63,363 nucleotides of DNA, from assembly GCF_002591975.1 (NCBI RefSeq), contig NZ_NVQE01000034.1, forward strand, positions 1-63,363, read 5' to 3'. The position numbers and the translations under genes are program-made. The number at the start of each line of letters is the position of its first letter. Position 1 is the first letter of the stretch. The notes below the pieces were generated by a model that was given only the letters and a program-made list of their open reading frames with translations, made no database searches and was not told where the DNA came from. This document shows positions 16,544-25,479 of the stretch, one piece after another. This stretch comes from Mycobacterium neglectum. GTDB lineage: Bacteria > Actinomycetota > Actinomycetes > Mycobacteriales > Mycobacteriaceae.

Positions 16544-17331
16544 CAGGCGACCCCCCGGATCAGGCCGCCGTCGACGCGGACCACGGATCCGGTGACGTAC
16601 GAGGCCCTTTCGCTGCACAGGAATGCCGCCATGTCGGCGTACTCTTCGGGACGGCCATACCGTCCCAGCGCCATCGTCGCCGCACTGTCTCGCATCACCT
16701 CGTCGGCCGTGCGACCTTCCCTTTCCGCCCTACGCTCGTCGAGGAATCGTGTCCGGTCGGTCTCGATCCGCCCCGGCACAATCACGTTGGACGTCACGCC
16801 GTCACATCCCACTTCCTCGGCGAGCGTCTTCGACCACGCGTGCAGGCTCGCCCGAAGGGTGTTCGACAGGCCGAGATTGGGGATGGGAGCGAGCGCGCCC
16901 GACGAGGTCGACGTCAGGATGCGACCCCACCGCCGCTCGCGCATCCCGGGCAGGACGCGGTCGGTCAGCATGATCACCGACAGGATCATCTGATCGAAAC
17001 TTGTCCGCCAAACAACGGCCTCCTGGCCGGTGACGGTCGTCGGCGGTGGGCCGCCGGTGTTGTTCACCAGGATGTCGACCGGCCCCAGCGTCCTTTCGAT
17101 TTCCGTCACGACGGACTCCATGCGATCCAGATCGCCGAGGTCCCATTCGAGTGGCAATGCCTGCACGCCCGCGGCCTCCACCCGGGTCGCGGTCGCAGCC
17201 AGCGCATCGGCCGACCGTCCCGCCACCGCGACATGGGCGCCTTCATCGGCCAGCCGCGCCGCGATCGCACTACCCAGGCCGCCACTCGCGCCGAGCACCA
17301 GGGCCGTGCGTCCAGAAATTCCGAGATCCAT
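16543..17331 (-). CDS. SDR-family protein with altered catalytic motif
   Basis: 262 aa with the Rossmann motif LVLGASGGLGSAIA and a downstream NNTGGPPP that replaces the usual NNAG. The active-site serine region is LTSTSSGALAP, but at the place of YxxxK the sequence is Ser156-N-T-L-Arg160. SDRs of this divergent class exist in many actinobacteria; whether they use NAD(P) redox chemistry in the normal way is unclear. The C-terminus SYVTGSVVRVDGGLIRG is normal. It lies 12 bp after the DapA-like gene and overlaps the FAH gene. Confidence 0.85.
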   Translation of the reverse strand: MDLGISGRTALVLGASGGLGSAIAARLADEGAHVAVAGRSADALAATATRVEAAGVQALPLEWDLGDLDRMESVVTEIERTLGPVDILVNNTGGPPPTTVTGQEAVVWRTSFDQMILSVIMLTDRVLPGMRERRWGRILTSTSSGALAPIPNLGLSNTLRASLHAWSKTLAEEVGCDGVTSNVIVPGRIETDRTRFLDERRAEREGRTADEVMRDSAATMALGRYGRPEEYADMAAFLCSERASYVTGSVVRVDGGLIRGVA

Positions 17332-17343
17332 TGTGGCGCTCCT

Positions 17344-18243
17344 TCAGTGGTGTACGTGGTCAAGCGCGGGCAGCGCGGCAAGATGCTGGTCGAGAAGCGG
17401 CACCATCGTCGCGGGCAGCGAGCGCGCCGGTCTTCGCACCCGACTTGAGGTAATGACCCCACGGCGTCGAAGCACCTCTTTGCGAATCGCCAGACCCACC
17501 CGCAACTGTCCTTCGAAGTTGGCCAGGGGCAGCCACGGCGCCCACACGTCGCGGGCGGCGTGAAAGCCGCCGTCGCGGTGCGCGGCCAGCACCGCGGCCA
17601 GCGCCGCGGGATGGCTGAATCCGGTCATCGCACCGGCCGAACCGGCGGTCAGTTCGTCGAGAAGACCGACACCTCCGAGTCCGCCGAACACCGGAACGTT
17701 CAGCCTGGGCGCCAAGTGTGCGATCGCCACGGACGTAGGTGGTGACTCAGATTTCACGCCGACCACGAAGGGGCATGACTCCACGATGCTCACCACTTGC
17801 TCATCGCTGACGGCGATACCCGAAACGACCGGATAGTCCTGCAACAGGATGCCGATGCCCGTCGAGTCGTACAGCCTGCGAAGTGCCGAGGCGGCCACCG
17901 CCGGATCCCCGTCGGCGATCTGTGCCATCAGAGCTACCGGTGGGCGCGGCGCTGCGGCGATCAGTCGTCGCGCCTGCAGCACCGTGGCATCGGGATCCCG
18001 TTCGGACAGTCCAAGCACGTACGGCAGATCGGTTTCGGAAGCGACGGCGTTGGCCACTTCGTCGGCCTCATCGGCAGTCAGTGCCGCGGCCTCACCGAAG
18101 ACGCCGAGCACTACCAAACCACCGCATCCGTCGGCGGCAAACGATTCGACCTCGCAGCGCAGTGATGCGATATCAACGGCGAGGCCATCGTCGAAGGGTG
18201 TCGCCAGAACACCCCAAAGCCCCTTGGAAAGAACTCTATTCAC
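17344..18243 (-). CDS. DapA/NAL-family (beta/alpha)8 lyase
   Basis: 299 aa from GTG 18243, chosen because GGGAG precedes it; an ATG 15 bases upstream is possible. The class I aldolase residues are visible: Schiff-base lysine in FVVGVKSESPP and the tyrosine in GILLQDYPV. The GTTGE motif of true dihydrodipicolinate synthases is GVFGE here, so it is not DapA itself but a relative acting on 2-keto acids (aldolase, dehydratase or lyase). Overlaps the LhgO-like stop by 8 bp; the third-last gene of the operon. Confidence 0.82.
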   Translation of the reverse strand: MNRVLSKGLWGVLATPFDDGLAVDIASLRCEVESFAADGCGGLVVLGVFGEAAALTADEADEVANAVASETDLPYVLGLSERDPDATVLQARRLIAAAPRPPVALMAQIADGDPAVAASALRRLYDSTGIGILLQDYPVVSGIAVSDEQVVSIVESCPFVVGVKSESPPTSVAIAHLAPRLNVPVFGGLGGVGLLDELTAGSAGAMTGFSHPAALAAVLAAHRDGGFHAARDVWAPWLPLANFEGQLRVGLAIRKEVLRRRGVITSSRVRRPARSLPATMVPLLDQHLAALPALDHVHH

Positions 18244-19456
18244 CCACACTCCCGTCATCGGCGATCATGGAGACGATATGTTCGGCGATCGCGAGTGCCG
18301 ACGTCGCGGCCGGTGACGGCGCATTGCGCAGGAGCACGATGCGGTCGCGGATGCTGATCCGAAAGTCGTCGACCAACGCGCCGTCGGCTTCGAGAGCCTG
18401 CGCGCGGATTCCGGCGGTGCCCGGCACCACGTCGTCGTCCCCGATTTCGGGGACATAGGCACGGGCCGCCGCGACGAACCGCCGCTTGCTGAGCGAGCCG
18501 TACATCTCGCGAATCCCGGTGCGCCAGTGCTGACGGGCGAATCGCCAGAACGCCGGTGTGCGAGCGATTTCGGCCACGTCGCGCACCGAGGCGGTCCGCC
18601 AGGTGTAGCCCTCGCGGGCCAATGCCAGTACCGCGTTGGGGCCGACGAGCACTTCGCCGTCGACGCGCGGGGTGATGTGGACTCCGAGGAAGGGGTACCG
18701 CGGGTCGGGCACCGGATATACCAGGCCGTTGACCAGACCGCGTCGCGCCGGCTTCAACGCGTAGTACTCGCCGCGGAACGGCATGATGACGGGTTCCGGT
18801 CCGTCCCCGGCGAGTTCGGCGAGCCGGTCGCTCTGCAGGCCGCCGCACGCGACGACCTGATCGAAGGCCTCCTGATAGGATCCGCCTGCCGTGCGCGCGG
18901 TGACGAGGACCTCGGCGCCCGTGGACCGCAGGCCGATGACCTCTTGCCCGAGAAGCACTTTCGCCCCAGCAGTGACGGCATCGGCGGCAAGCGCCTTGGT
19001 GACCTCTGCGAAATCGACGATCGACGTCGTGGGTGAGTGCAGCGCGGCAACACCGCGCACGTGCGGTTCGATCTCACGCAACTCTTCGGGTCCGATCGTG
19101 CGGACACCGGGGACTCCGTTGGCCAGTGCACGCTCTTCGATGTCGCCGAGCCGTGCACGTTCGGTGTCGTCCAGCGCAACCAGCACCTTGCCGCACTCGA
19201 CGCGCCGGATTCCGCGCTGCGCACAGAACTCCTCGAGAAGGCCAACGCCGCGGCGGCAGAGCACAGCCTTGTTCGAACCGGGCTGGTAGTACAGGCCCGC
19301 ATGGACGACCCCGCTGTTACGTCCGGTCTGGTGCGCGGCGAGACGGTCTTCCTTCTCGAACAGCGTCACCTGCGCGTCGGGCCTGCGGGTCAGGATCTCG
19401 CGCGCAATGGCGACACCGACGATGCCACCGCCGACGACAGCGACGCGGTCGGTCAT
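18236..19456 (-). CDS. lhgO: L-2-hydroxyglutarate oxidase-like FAD enzyme
   Basis: 406 aa of the DAO superfamily. The dinucleotide site VAVVGGGIVGVAIAREI is followed by the family motif HQTGRNSGVVHAGLYY and GSNKAVLCRRG, and by HITPRVDGEVLVGPNA and the C-terminal RNAPSPAATSALAIAEHI. This matches LhgO/YgaF, which oxidises L-2-hydroxyglutarate to 2-oxoglutarate. In this catabolic operon the substrate may instead be a related 2-hydroxy diacid. ATGA overlap with the CoA-transferase gene upstream. Confidence 0.85.
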   Translation of the reverse strand: MTDRVAVVGGGIVGVAIAREILTRRPDAQVTLFEKEDRLAAHQTGRNSGVVHAGLYYQPGSNKAVLCRRGVGLLEEFCAQRGIRRVECGKVLVALDDTERARLGDIEERALANGVPGVRTIGPEELREIEPHVRGVAALHSPTTSIVDFAEVTKALAADAVTAGAKVLLGQEVIGLRSTGAEVLVTARTAGGSYQEAFDQVVACGGLQSDRLAELAGDGPEPVIMPFRGEYYALKPARRGLVNGLVYPVPDPRYPFLGVHITPRVDGEVLVGPNAVLALAREGYTWRTASVRDVAEIARTPAFWRFARQHWRTGIREMYGSLSKRRFVAAARAYVPEIGDDDVVPGTAGIRAQALEADGALVDDFRISIRDRIVLLRNAPSPAATSALAIAEHIVSMIADDGSVGE

Positions 19457-20616
19457 CGGCCGCCCTCGGCGCGCACATAGTCGGCGAACACGTCGTCCTG
19501 ATCCACTCCCAGCGCGGGCGGCGCCTCGCGGCGCGGTTCGGTGTGCTCGGACAGGCGCAGCGGTGAACCGGGGACGTTGAGGTCACCCAGTGTGGGATGC
19601 GGCAAAGTCAGCACCATCGATTCGCGAACCTGTTCCCAATCGTAGACCTCGGGGATGGTGCGGATCCTGCCCGCGGGGACACCGGCGCCATCCAGGGCAG
19701 CAAGAACCTCCCCGGCCGGGCGGTCGGCGAGCAGCGCGTCGATCTCCTTCTGCAGTGCCTCGGCATGTGCCACTCGCTGGGTGTTGGTGGCGATATCGGG
19801 CCGGTCGGGGTCCAGTCCCATGATCGGCGCGAACTTCCGCCACAGCGAATTCGATGCCACCGCGATCGCGATATCGGCATCCGCGCAGCTGAACACCCCG
19901 TACGGCGCGATCGAAGGATGCCGGTTGCCGGTCAACACCGGCTCGACGCCCGCGGCGAGCCAGCCAACACCGTGAAAGACATGTACGCCGACAACTGCTG
20001 CGAGAAGCGAGGTTTCGACGTGCTGACCGCGGCCGGTGCGTTCACGTGCCTGCAGGGCGGTCATCACGCCGAATGCACCGAACATGCCCGCGAGGATATC
20101 GGCAATGGGAATGCCGACACGCTGTGGCGAGCCGCCGGGGTGGCCGGTGAGCGTCATCAGTCCACCTTCGGCCTGCACAATCTGATCGAACCCTGGGCGT
20201 TTTCCGTCCGGCCCGCCCCGGCCGAAGCCGGTGATGGACAAGGTAACCAATCTGGGGTTGGCGGCTCGCAGATCGTCGAGTCCGAGTCCGAGGCGGTCGA
20301 GTACGCCGGGACGGTAATTCTCGACGAGCACGTCGGACTGGCCGGCGAGCCATCGCAGGCGGTCAGCGCCGTCGGCGGACTTGAGGTCGAGCACGACGGA
20401 GCGCTTGTTGCGATTGGCGCTCATGTAGTACGCCGACTCGCGGTGCCCGTTGCGGTCGACGTAGGGCAGCCAACCCCGGCTGTCGTCGCCGGCCGGCGGT
20501 TCGACCTTGATCACTTCGGCGCCGGCGTCAGCCATCATCATGGTCGCGTAGGGCCCGGCCAGCGCGCGGCTCAGATCCACGACCCGCATGCCGGACAACG
20601 GTCGTTGTGCGCTCAC
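19453..20616 (-). CDS. Type III CoA-transferase (CaiB/BaiF), second copy in operon
   Basis: 387 aa from GTG 20616, which overlaps the stop of the AbrB-like gene (GTGA); the open frame extends further upstream but that part has no family match. Family III features: SGMRVVDLSRALAGPYATMM, DAGAEVIKVEPPAGDDSRGW, YMSANRNKRSVVLDLKS with the catalytic aspartate in DVLVENYRPGVLDRLGL, and GGLMTLTGHPGGSPQRVGIPIADILAGM. It moves CoA between acids. The shared GMF..GVMTALQARERTGRGQ block is typical of succinyl-CoA-dependent members. Confidence 0.88.
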   Translation of the reverse strand: MSAQRPLSGMRVVDLSRALAGPYATMMMADAGAEVIKVEPPAGDDSRGWLPYVDRNGHRESAYYMSANRNKRSVVLDLKSADGADRLRWLAGQSDVLVENYRPGVLDRLGLGLDDLRAANPRLVTLSITGFGRGGPDGKRPGFDQIVQAEGGLMTLTGHPGGSPQRVGIPIADILAGMFGAFGVMTALQARERTGRGQHVETSLLAAVVGVHVFHGVGWLAAGVEPVLTGNRHPSIAPYGVFSCADADIAIAVASNSLWRKFAPIMGLDPDRPDIATNTQRVAHAEALQKEIDALLADRPAGEVLAALDGAGVPAGRIRTIPEVYDWEQVRESMVLTLPHPTLGDLNVPGSPLRLSEHTEPRREAPPALGVDQDDVFADYVRAEGGR

Positions 20617-21113
20617 GCACGCCCTCCCATCATTTTCAGGCCCACCGTCATCAGCACGATCACCGAGGTGATGCGGAGAACGTGGATGGTCAGCACGATC
20701 GGGACATTGGCTCCTGCGCCTGCGGACAGCGCACCCATCTGGGCGATGCCGCCCGGCGCGGTGGCCAGCAGCGCGGTCAACGAGTCGAACGAGGTGAACT
20801 TCCACAGCAGCCACGCTGCCACCAGCCCGAACACCAGGAACGCCACGACCGTCACGACGATCGGCACCGCGGCGGCCTTCAACTGCTTCAGCGTCTCGGT
20901 GTTCACTCCAACGCCAAGCAGCCAGCCGAGGCACGCGAACACGATCCACTTGCCGGCTGACCCGATTTCGAACGCCGACGACGTGAAGATGTTCACCAGT
21001 GCGACACCCACCATCGCGCCGAGCAGCGGCGCGGCCGGCAGATGCAAAAGCGTCGCAATCGTGGCACCGACCATTGCCGCTGTGGCCGTCAGCGCCAGCG
21101 AACCGAGGTTCAT
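20613..21113 (-). CDS. Short AbrB-family membrane protein
   Basis: 166 aa, about five hydrophobic helices. The APLLGAMVGVALVN and RITSVIVLMTVGLKMMG segments fit the AbrB (ammonia monooxygenase regulator) membrane family, a single-unit version of the usual duplicated protein. It starts with an ATGA overlap on the tctA stop and ends with a GTGA overlap on the CoA-transferase, so it belongs firmly to the operon. AbrB-type proteins are often found beside TTT transporters, suggesting a transport role rather than gene regulation. Confidence 0.75.
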   Translation of the reverse strand: MNLGSLALTATAAMVGATIATLLHLPAAPLLGAMVGVALVNIFTSSAFEIGSAGKWIVFACLGWLLGVGVNTETLKQLKAAAVPIVVTVVAFLVFGLVAAWLLWKFTSFDSLTALLATAPGGIAQMGALSAGAGANVPIVLTIHVLRITSVIVLMTVGLKMMGGRA

Positions 21114-22669
21114 GCGACGTGTTCCGGGTCACGGTCGCCGTCAGTGCGCCTGCGTGCCGAAAGTGACTGCAGTGCATGCGCAGTCGCGTTCCGCAAGGGA
21201 TTCGCGACCAGGGGGATGGTGAGCAGGAACACGATGAACACCAGGATGCCCACCGAGGTGCCACGCTCGACGAACACGCCGAGGCTTCCGCCGGAGATCA
21301 GCATGGTTTGTCGCAGCGTCTCCTCGGCCATCGGTCCGAGCACCAGGGCGATGACGAGTGCCGCGGGAGAGAGCCCGTATTGGCGCATGAAGAACCCGAG
21401 AACACCGCACACCAGCATGATCTGGACATCGACGAAACTCTTGTTGACAGCGAAGGTGCCAAGGACACACAGCACGATGATGATCGGGCCGAGAACCCGG
21501 AACGGGACACGAGCGATGCTGGCGAAGGCCGGGATGCAGAAGACGTTGACGCCCAACAACATCACGTTGCCAAGGAACATGCTCGCGATGAGGCCCCATG
21601 CGAACTCCGGGTTTTGCTCCATCAGCAGCGGTCCGGGCTGCAATCCCCACATGAGGAATCCGCCCAGCAGGACAGCGGTGGCCCCACCACCGGGGATGCC
21701 GAGGGTGAGCAGCGGGATCATCGCGCCCGACGACGCGGCGTTGTTCGCGGCCTCCGGCCCGACCAGACCGGGCATCGCACCCTTGCCGAATTTCCACGGC
21801 GTGCGGGAGATCGACTTCTCGACGTTGTAGGACATCAGCGAGGCGACCGTCGCGCCGGCGCCGGGCGTGGTGCCGACGCCGAACCCGAGGAACGAACCTC
21901 GCAGCGACGGTCCCACGGACTCGCGGAAGTCATTGCGATTGGGCCAGAATCCGCGGCTGCGCGCCGAGACCCCGAAGAACTTCAGCTTCTCGAGATGCCC
22001 GCCCCGCCATAGTGTGTGCAGTACTTCGCCGATCGCAAACAGGCCGATCGCGACGGGGATGAAGTCGACGCCGTTGATCAGCTCCACCGTGCCGAAGGTG
22101 TAGCGCTGCTCGCCACCGCCGATATCGACACCGACGGTGCCGATGGCGAATCCGATCAATGCCGACAGGGCGCCGAGAAGCTTGTTTCCGCGCAGGATCA
22201 CGATGACCGTCAACAGGCCGGCCATGACGACGAGGAAGTACTCCGGCGGCCCGAATGTCTTGGCGAACGACGCCATCGCCGGGGCGGCGAAGGTCAGAAG
22301 GCAGGCTCCGATGATGCCTGCGACGAACGACGCGACTGCAGCCATCACCAGCGCGGGCCCGGCCCGACCCTGTTTGGCGAGTGGATACCCGTCGAATGTG
22401 CTTGCCACTGTGGCTGATTCGCCAGGCGTATTGATCAGCACCGACGTGATCGTCCCGCCATACATCGCGCCGTAGTAGACGGCGGCCAGCATCACGATGG
22501 CGCCTGTGGGGTCGAGCCCGAAGGTCACCGGTAACAGAATCGCCAGGCCCGCCGAGGGGCCGACGCCCGGGATGACGCCGACCACCATGCCGATCGTCAC
22601 GCCGAAGACGAGCAGGAGAACATTCTGCACCGTCAGCAGGGCGACGATACCGGTCATCAATTCATGCAT
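21110..22669 (-). CDS. tctA: Tripartite tricarboxylate transporter, large permease TctA
   Basis: 519 aa, about 11-12 helices. The two glycine/proline signatures GVIPGVGPSAGLAILLPVTFG and GTTPGAGATVASLMSYNVEKS are diagnostic, with YYGAMYGGTITSVLINTPGE between. It forms the transport pore with TctB and receives solute from TctC. The energy source is an ion gradient. Lies 10 bp after tctB. Substrates of the family include citrate, tartrate, aromatic and dicarboxylic acids; specificity rests mainly on TctC. Confidence 0.93.
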   Translation of the reverse strand: MHELMTGIVALLTVQNVLLLVFGVTIGMVVGVIPGVGPSAGLAILLPVTFGLDPTGAIVMLAAVYYGAMYGGTITSVLINTPGESATVASTFDGYPLAKQGRAGPALVMAAVASFVAGIIGACLLTFAAPAMASFAKTFGPPEYFLVVMAGLLTVIVILRGNKLLGALSALIGFAIGTVGVDIGGGEQRYTFGTVELINGVDFIPVAIGLFAIGEVLHTLWRGGHLEKLKFFGVSARSRGFWPNRNDFRESVGPSLRGSFLGFGVGTTPGAGATVASLMSYNVEKSISRTPWKFGKGAMPGLVGPEAANNAASSGAMIPLLTLGIPGGGATAVLLGGFLMWGLQPGPLLMEQNPEFAWGLIASMFLGNVMLLGVNVFCIPAFASIARVPFRVLGPIIIVLCVLGTFAVNKSFVDVQIMLVCGVLGFFMRQYGLSPAALVIALVLGPMAEETLRQTMLISGGSLGVFVERGTSVGILVFIVFLLTIPLVANPLRNATAHALQSLSARRRTDGDRDPEHVA

Positions 22670-22679
22670 GTGTCACACC

Positions 22680-23234
22680 TCAACCGAGTGGCAGGATGCC
22701 TTGCGGCAGTCCGACGTTGAGTCCGGTCTGGAAAGCCAGGTACAGGAGGACGGGCACGGCGACCGCGATGATCACGGCGCGAATGTGGTGCTCGGGATCA
22801 AGGAACCACAACGTCGCGCCGAGGAACAGGATGCCCGCGACGACGGCGCCCAGGATGCCGAACAACGCGACGAACAGCGTGGCCGCGACGATGAAGCCGA
22901 TCAACGCGATCGGGTGCCGCCCGAGGTCGGGTTCGGCGATCTCATCGGCCGCCTCGGCCACGGAGACACGCTTCTCGGCGCGCCGCGAGACGATCTCACG
23001 GACACCCGCGAGCACCGTGACCGCCATCGCGGTGAAGCCGAGGATCCGCGGGAAGAACCCCGGACCGATCCGACCCGCCTGCGTGCGCCACTCCATGCCC
23101 ATCGCCGACTCGGTGTAGACGGCGAAGATCAGTAGCAGCACAGCCAGGAAGGTCAGCTTGGGCCAGTCGACTTTCCGGCTCGACGGCTGCTCTGACACAT
23201 TCACGCGGGTCGGTTGCGGTGCCGTCGCGGTCAC
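22680..23234 (-). CDS. tctB: Tripartite tricarboxylate transporter, small permease TctB
   Basis: 184 aa, four membrane helices (FLAVLLLIFAVYT; GFTAMAVTVLAG; LIGFIVAATLFVALFGILGAVVAGILFLGATLWFL in pieces; IIAVAVPVLLYLAF) and the family RIGPGFFPRILG motif. ATG 23234 overlaps the tctC stop. Partner of TctA in the membrane. Confidence 0.88.
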   Translation of the reverse strand: MTATAPQPTRVNVSEQPSSRKVDWPKLTFLAVLLLIFAVYTESAMGMEWRTQAGRIGPGFFPRILGFTAMAVTVLAGVREIVSRRAEKRVSVAEAADEIAEPDLGRHPIALIGFIVAATLFVALFGILGAVVAGILFLGATLWFLDPEHHIRAVIIAVAVPVLLYLAFQTGLNVGLPQGILPLG

Positions 23235-24211
23235 AGCGCTCCCTGCTCCTTCAACGTGCTCTCGAACTCGGCCGTGGTGGTCTCGAGGTACTTGGTGAAG
23301 TCATCACCCCACAACTCGTTCTTGGTCAGATAGTTCTGCGCGAGGTACTGCGTCCACTGGTCGGACTTCGCCACTTGCTGCATGGTCTTGATCCACCAGT
23401 CGCGGGCGTAGTCCGGCACCTCGGGCGGAAGGATCAGGCCGCGCGGCATCGAGGGCAGGTCGGCCATGCCCTTCTCGGCGCCGGTCGGAACATCGGGCAG
23501 CGCGGGGAGGCGCTCCTTTCCGGTGAACAGCAGCGCCGTCATCTCGCGACCTTCGACCTGACCCAGGATGGAACCCGGGTTGGACACCATGGCGTCGAGT
23601 GCGCCACTGAGCAGCGAGGTCTGCACCTGGCCCTCTTCGTTGTAGGGCACGTACTCGATCTCGTAGCCGGCGTGCTCGGCGATCAGCGACTGCAGGATGA
23701 AGTCAACGTTCACCGTGCCGATGCCGCCGACGACCACCTTGCCCTTGCCCTTGGCGAAGCTGACCCAGTCTTCAAAGGTCTTGATGTTGCTCTTGCCGTC
23801 GACGAGCAGCAGCGCGTCATCGGTGGCCATCAGGCCGACATGCGTGAAGTCTTTGTACGTCCATCCCGGGTCCGACTGGAGCGGTGTGGTGAGGAACGAG
23901 CCCGACGTGGTCGAGATATTGTACGGATCACCGGCTTTCGACATCAGGTAGCCCCAGCCGGTCGCCCCGCTGCCACCCTCGCGGTTCTCCACCGCGATAT
24001 TGGCGGGATAGAGCTTCTCGTCGCCAATGATCTGGACCAACTTGCGGGCCATCAGGTCGTTGCCGCCGCCGGGCCCGAACGCGATCGTCCAATCCAGATC
24101 CTGGGACGGGTAGTCCTCCGCGGATTCGGAGCTGGTGCTCCCACCGCTACATGCGGACAGCACAAGGGCTATCACGGCGAAGACTGTCGTCACTACGACT
24201 TTCAGTCGCAT
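23231..24211 (-). CDS. tctC: TctC-type solute-binding lipoprotein
   Basis: 326 aa. Signal peptide with lipobox LSAC (Cys about 21) followed by a Ser/Gly linker, so it is a lipoprotein on the outer face of the membrane. The Bug/TctC fold shows WTIAFGPGGGNDLMARKLVQ, ENREGGSGATGW, a VGLMATDDALLLV strand and GKVVVGGIGTVN. It captures the imported acid and delivers it to TctAB. A 30-bp gap separates it from the thioesterase gene, the largest in the operon, so an internal promoter is possible. Confidence 0.92.
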   Translation of the reverse strand: MRLKVVVTTVFAVIALVLSACSGGSTSSESAEDYPSQDLDWTIAFGPGGGNDLMARKLVQIIGDEKLYPANIAVENREGGSGATGWGYLMSKAGDPYNISTTSGSFLTTPLQSDPGWTYKDFTHVGLMATDDALLLVDGKSNIKTFEDWVSFAKGKGKVVVGGIGTVNVDFILQSLIAEHAGYEIEYVPYNEEGQVQTSLLSGALDAMVSNPGSILGQVEGREMTALLFTGKERLPALPDVPTGAEKGMADLPSMPRGLILPPEVPDYARDWWIKTMQQVAKSDQWTQYLAQNYLTKNELWGDDFTKYLETTTAEFESTLKEQGAL

Positions 24212-24241
24212 GGTGTTCTCCTCGTTGAGTTGGGTGGGGGG

Positions 24242-24694
24242 CTATTCGGTGGCGTCGTGTCTGAACCAGGAGCCTGAGGCGACGGCGGCAAGTCGCCCTT
24301 GGTCGTCGAGCATGCGCGATTCGAGCGAGACGATCCGCCGGCCCGGCTTGAGGATGCGACCGGTGCAGACCACGTCACTCTTGACGGGGCGCAGGAATCG
24401 CATCTCCATCTGGATCGTCGATCCGGCCGACAGGAAGTGCTCGCACGCATGGCCCATCGAGATGTCGAGTGCGGTCGACAGGACCCCGCCATGCATGGCG
24501 CCGCCCGCGTTGCACAGGTGCAACGCGAAAGGCATTGTCACCGAGCATGATTGCTCATCGTCCTGATAGGCGATCGACAGCCCGAGGAAGTGGATGAGGA
24601 AGTAGCGTCCGAACTCCGGGACGGCGGCGGCCGCCGCATACTGCGCGGCCTCGACGGGGTCGGGTATCGAACGTAGGGAATCGGTGGTGGTCAT
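24242..24694 (-). CDS. PaaI-like hotdog thioesterase
   Basis: 150 aa from ATG 24694 (ATGA overlap with the crotonase stop). The hotdog signature HLCNAGGAMHGGVLSTALDISMGHAC is present, with SAGSTIQMEMRFLRPVKSD and RMLDDQGRLAAVASGSWF. It hydrolyses acyl-CoA, either as part of the pathway or as a housekeeping step that frees CoA. Confidence 0.85.
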   Translation of the reverse strand: MTTTDSLRSIPDPVEAAQYAAAAAVPEFGRYFLIHFLGLSIAYQDDEQSCSVTMPFALHLCNAGGAMHGGVLSTALDISMGHACEHFLSAGSTIQMEMRFLRPVKSDVVCTGRILKPGRRIVSLESRMLDDQGRLAAVASGSWFRHDATE

Positions 24695-25479
24695 GACCAG
24701 GTGAACCTCGGTGGCCGCTTCTCGAGAAAGGACCGAACGCCTTCGGCGTAGTCCTCGGTGTCGAAGGATGAATTGCGGATGTCGACGGTGATTTCGTCGT
24801 CCGCGGTCTGGCCCCCGACGACCAGGTCGACGATCCGCTTGGCCGACCGCACGCTGAACTGAGCGCGCGTGGTGACCAGTTTGGCGAACTCGTAGGTGTG
24901 CTTCTCGAGATCGTCGGCGGGCAGCAACTCGTCGATCAGACCGAGTCGCAACGCATCGTCGGCGTAGACGTGTTGGCCGGAGTACAGGATCCACTTCGCG
25001 CGCGAGGGCCCGACGACATCGACGAGGCGCTTGGTGGATTCGAGGCTGTAAACCAGCCCGAGCTTGGCCGGCGTGATGCCGAAGCGGGAGCGCTCGTCGG
25101 CAAACCGGATGTCACACGCGAGAGCGATGCCGCACCCCCCGCCGATGCAGTAGCCGTGCACCATCGCGATGGTCGGCTTGGCAAAACGTTCGATCGCATG
25201 CTCGGCGCCGGCCACTTGCTCGTTGTAGGCCTTGGCCGACGCGCTGTTGCCGCGAACCTCTTCGAACTCGCTGATGTCGGCGCCGGACGCGAAGCTGCGG
25301 GTGCCCGCGCCGCGAACGACGACGACCTTGACGCCTGCCTCGGCGTCCAGTTCGGCGAATATCTCGGGGATACGCCTATACATGCCAAGCGAGATCGCAT
25401 TGTGGGTGTCGGGCTTGTTCAATACGACGGTGGCGATCCCGTCGTCATGCTCGACGATGATGTCGTTGGTCGTGCTCAT
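24691..25479 (-). CDS. Enoyl-CoA hydratase/isomerase family protein
   Basis: 262 aa crotonase. Oxyanion-hole segments SFASGADISEF and HGYCIGGGCGIALACDIRFAD are intact. Where hydratases carry a catalytic glutamate in PE-x-x-LG, this protein has FGITPAKLGLVYSLESTKRL, so the first glutamate is replaced by alanine and hydratase chemistry is uncertain; isomerase or hydrolase activity is possible. Overlaps both neighbours by 4 bp. Confidence 0.85.
   Translation of the reverse strand: MSTTNDIIVEHDDGIATVVLNKPDTHNAISLGMYRRIPEIFAELDAEAGVKVVVVRGAGTRSFASGADISEFEEVRGNSASAKAYNEQVAGAEHAIERFAKPTIAMVHGYCIGGGCGIALACDIRFADERSRFGITPAKLGLVYSLESTKRLVDVVGPSRAKWILYSGQHVYADDALRLGLIDELLPADDLEKHTYEFAKLVTTRAQFSVRSAKRIVDLVVGGQTADDEITVDIRNSSFDTEDYAEGVRSFLEKRPPRFTWS

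Noticed and set aside
19597..21222. 541-aa open frame antisense to the CoA-transferase and AbrB-like genes
   Set aside because: Crosses two real gene boundaries; composition typical of a shadow frame.
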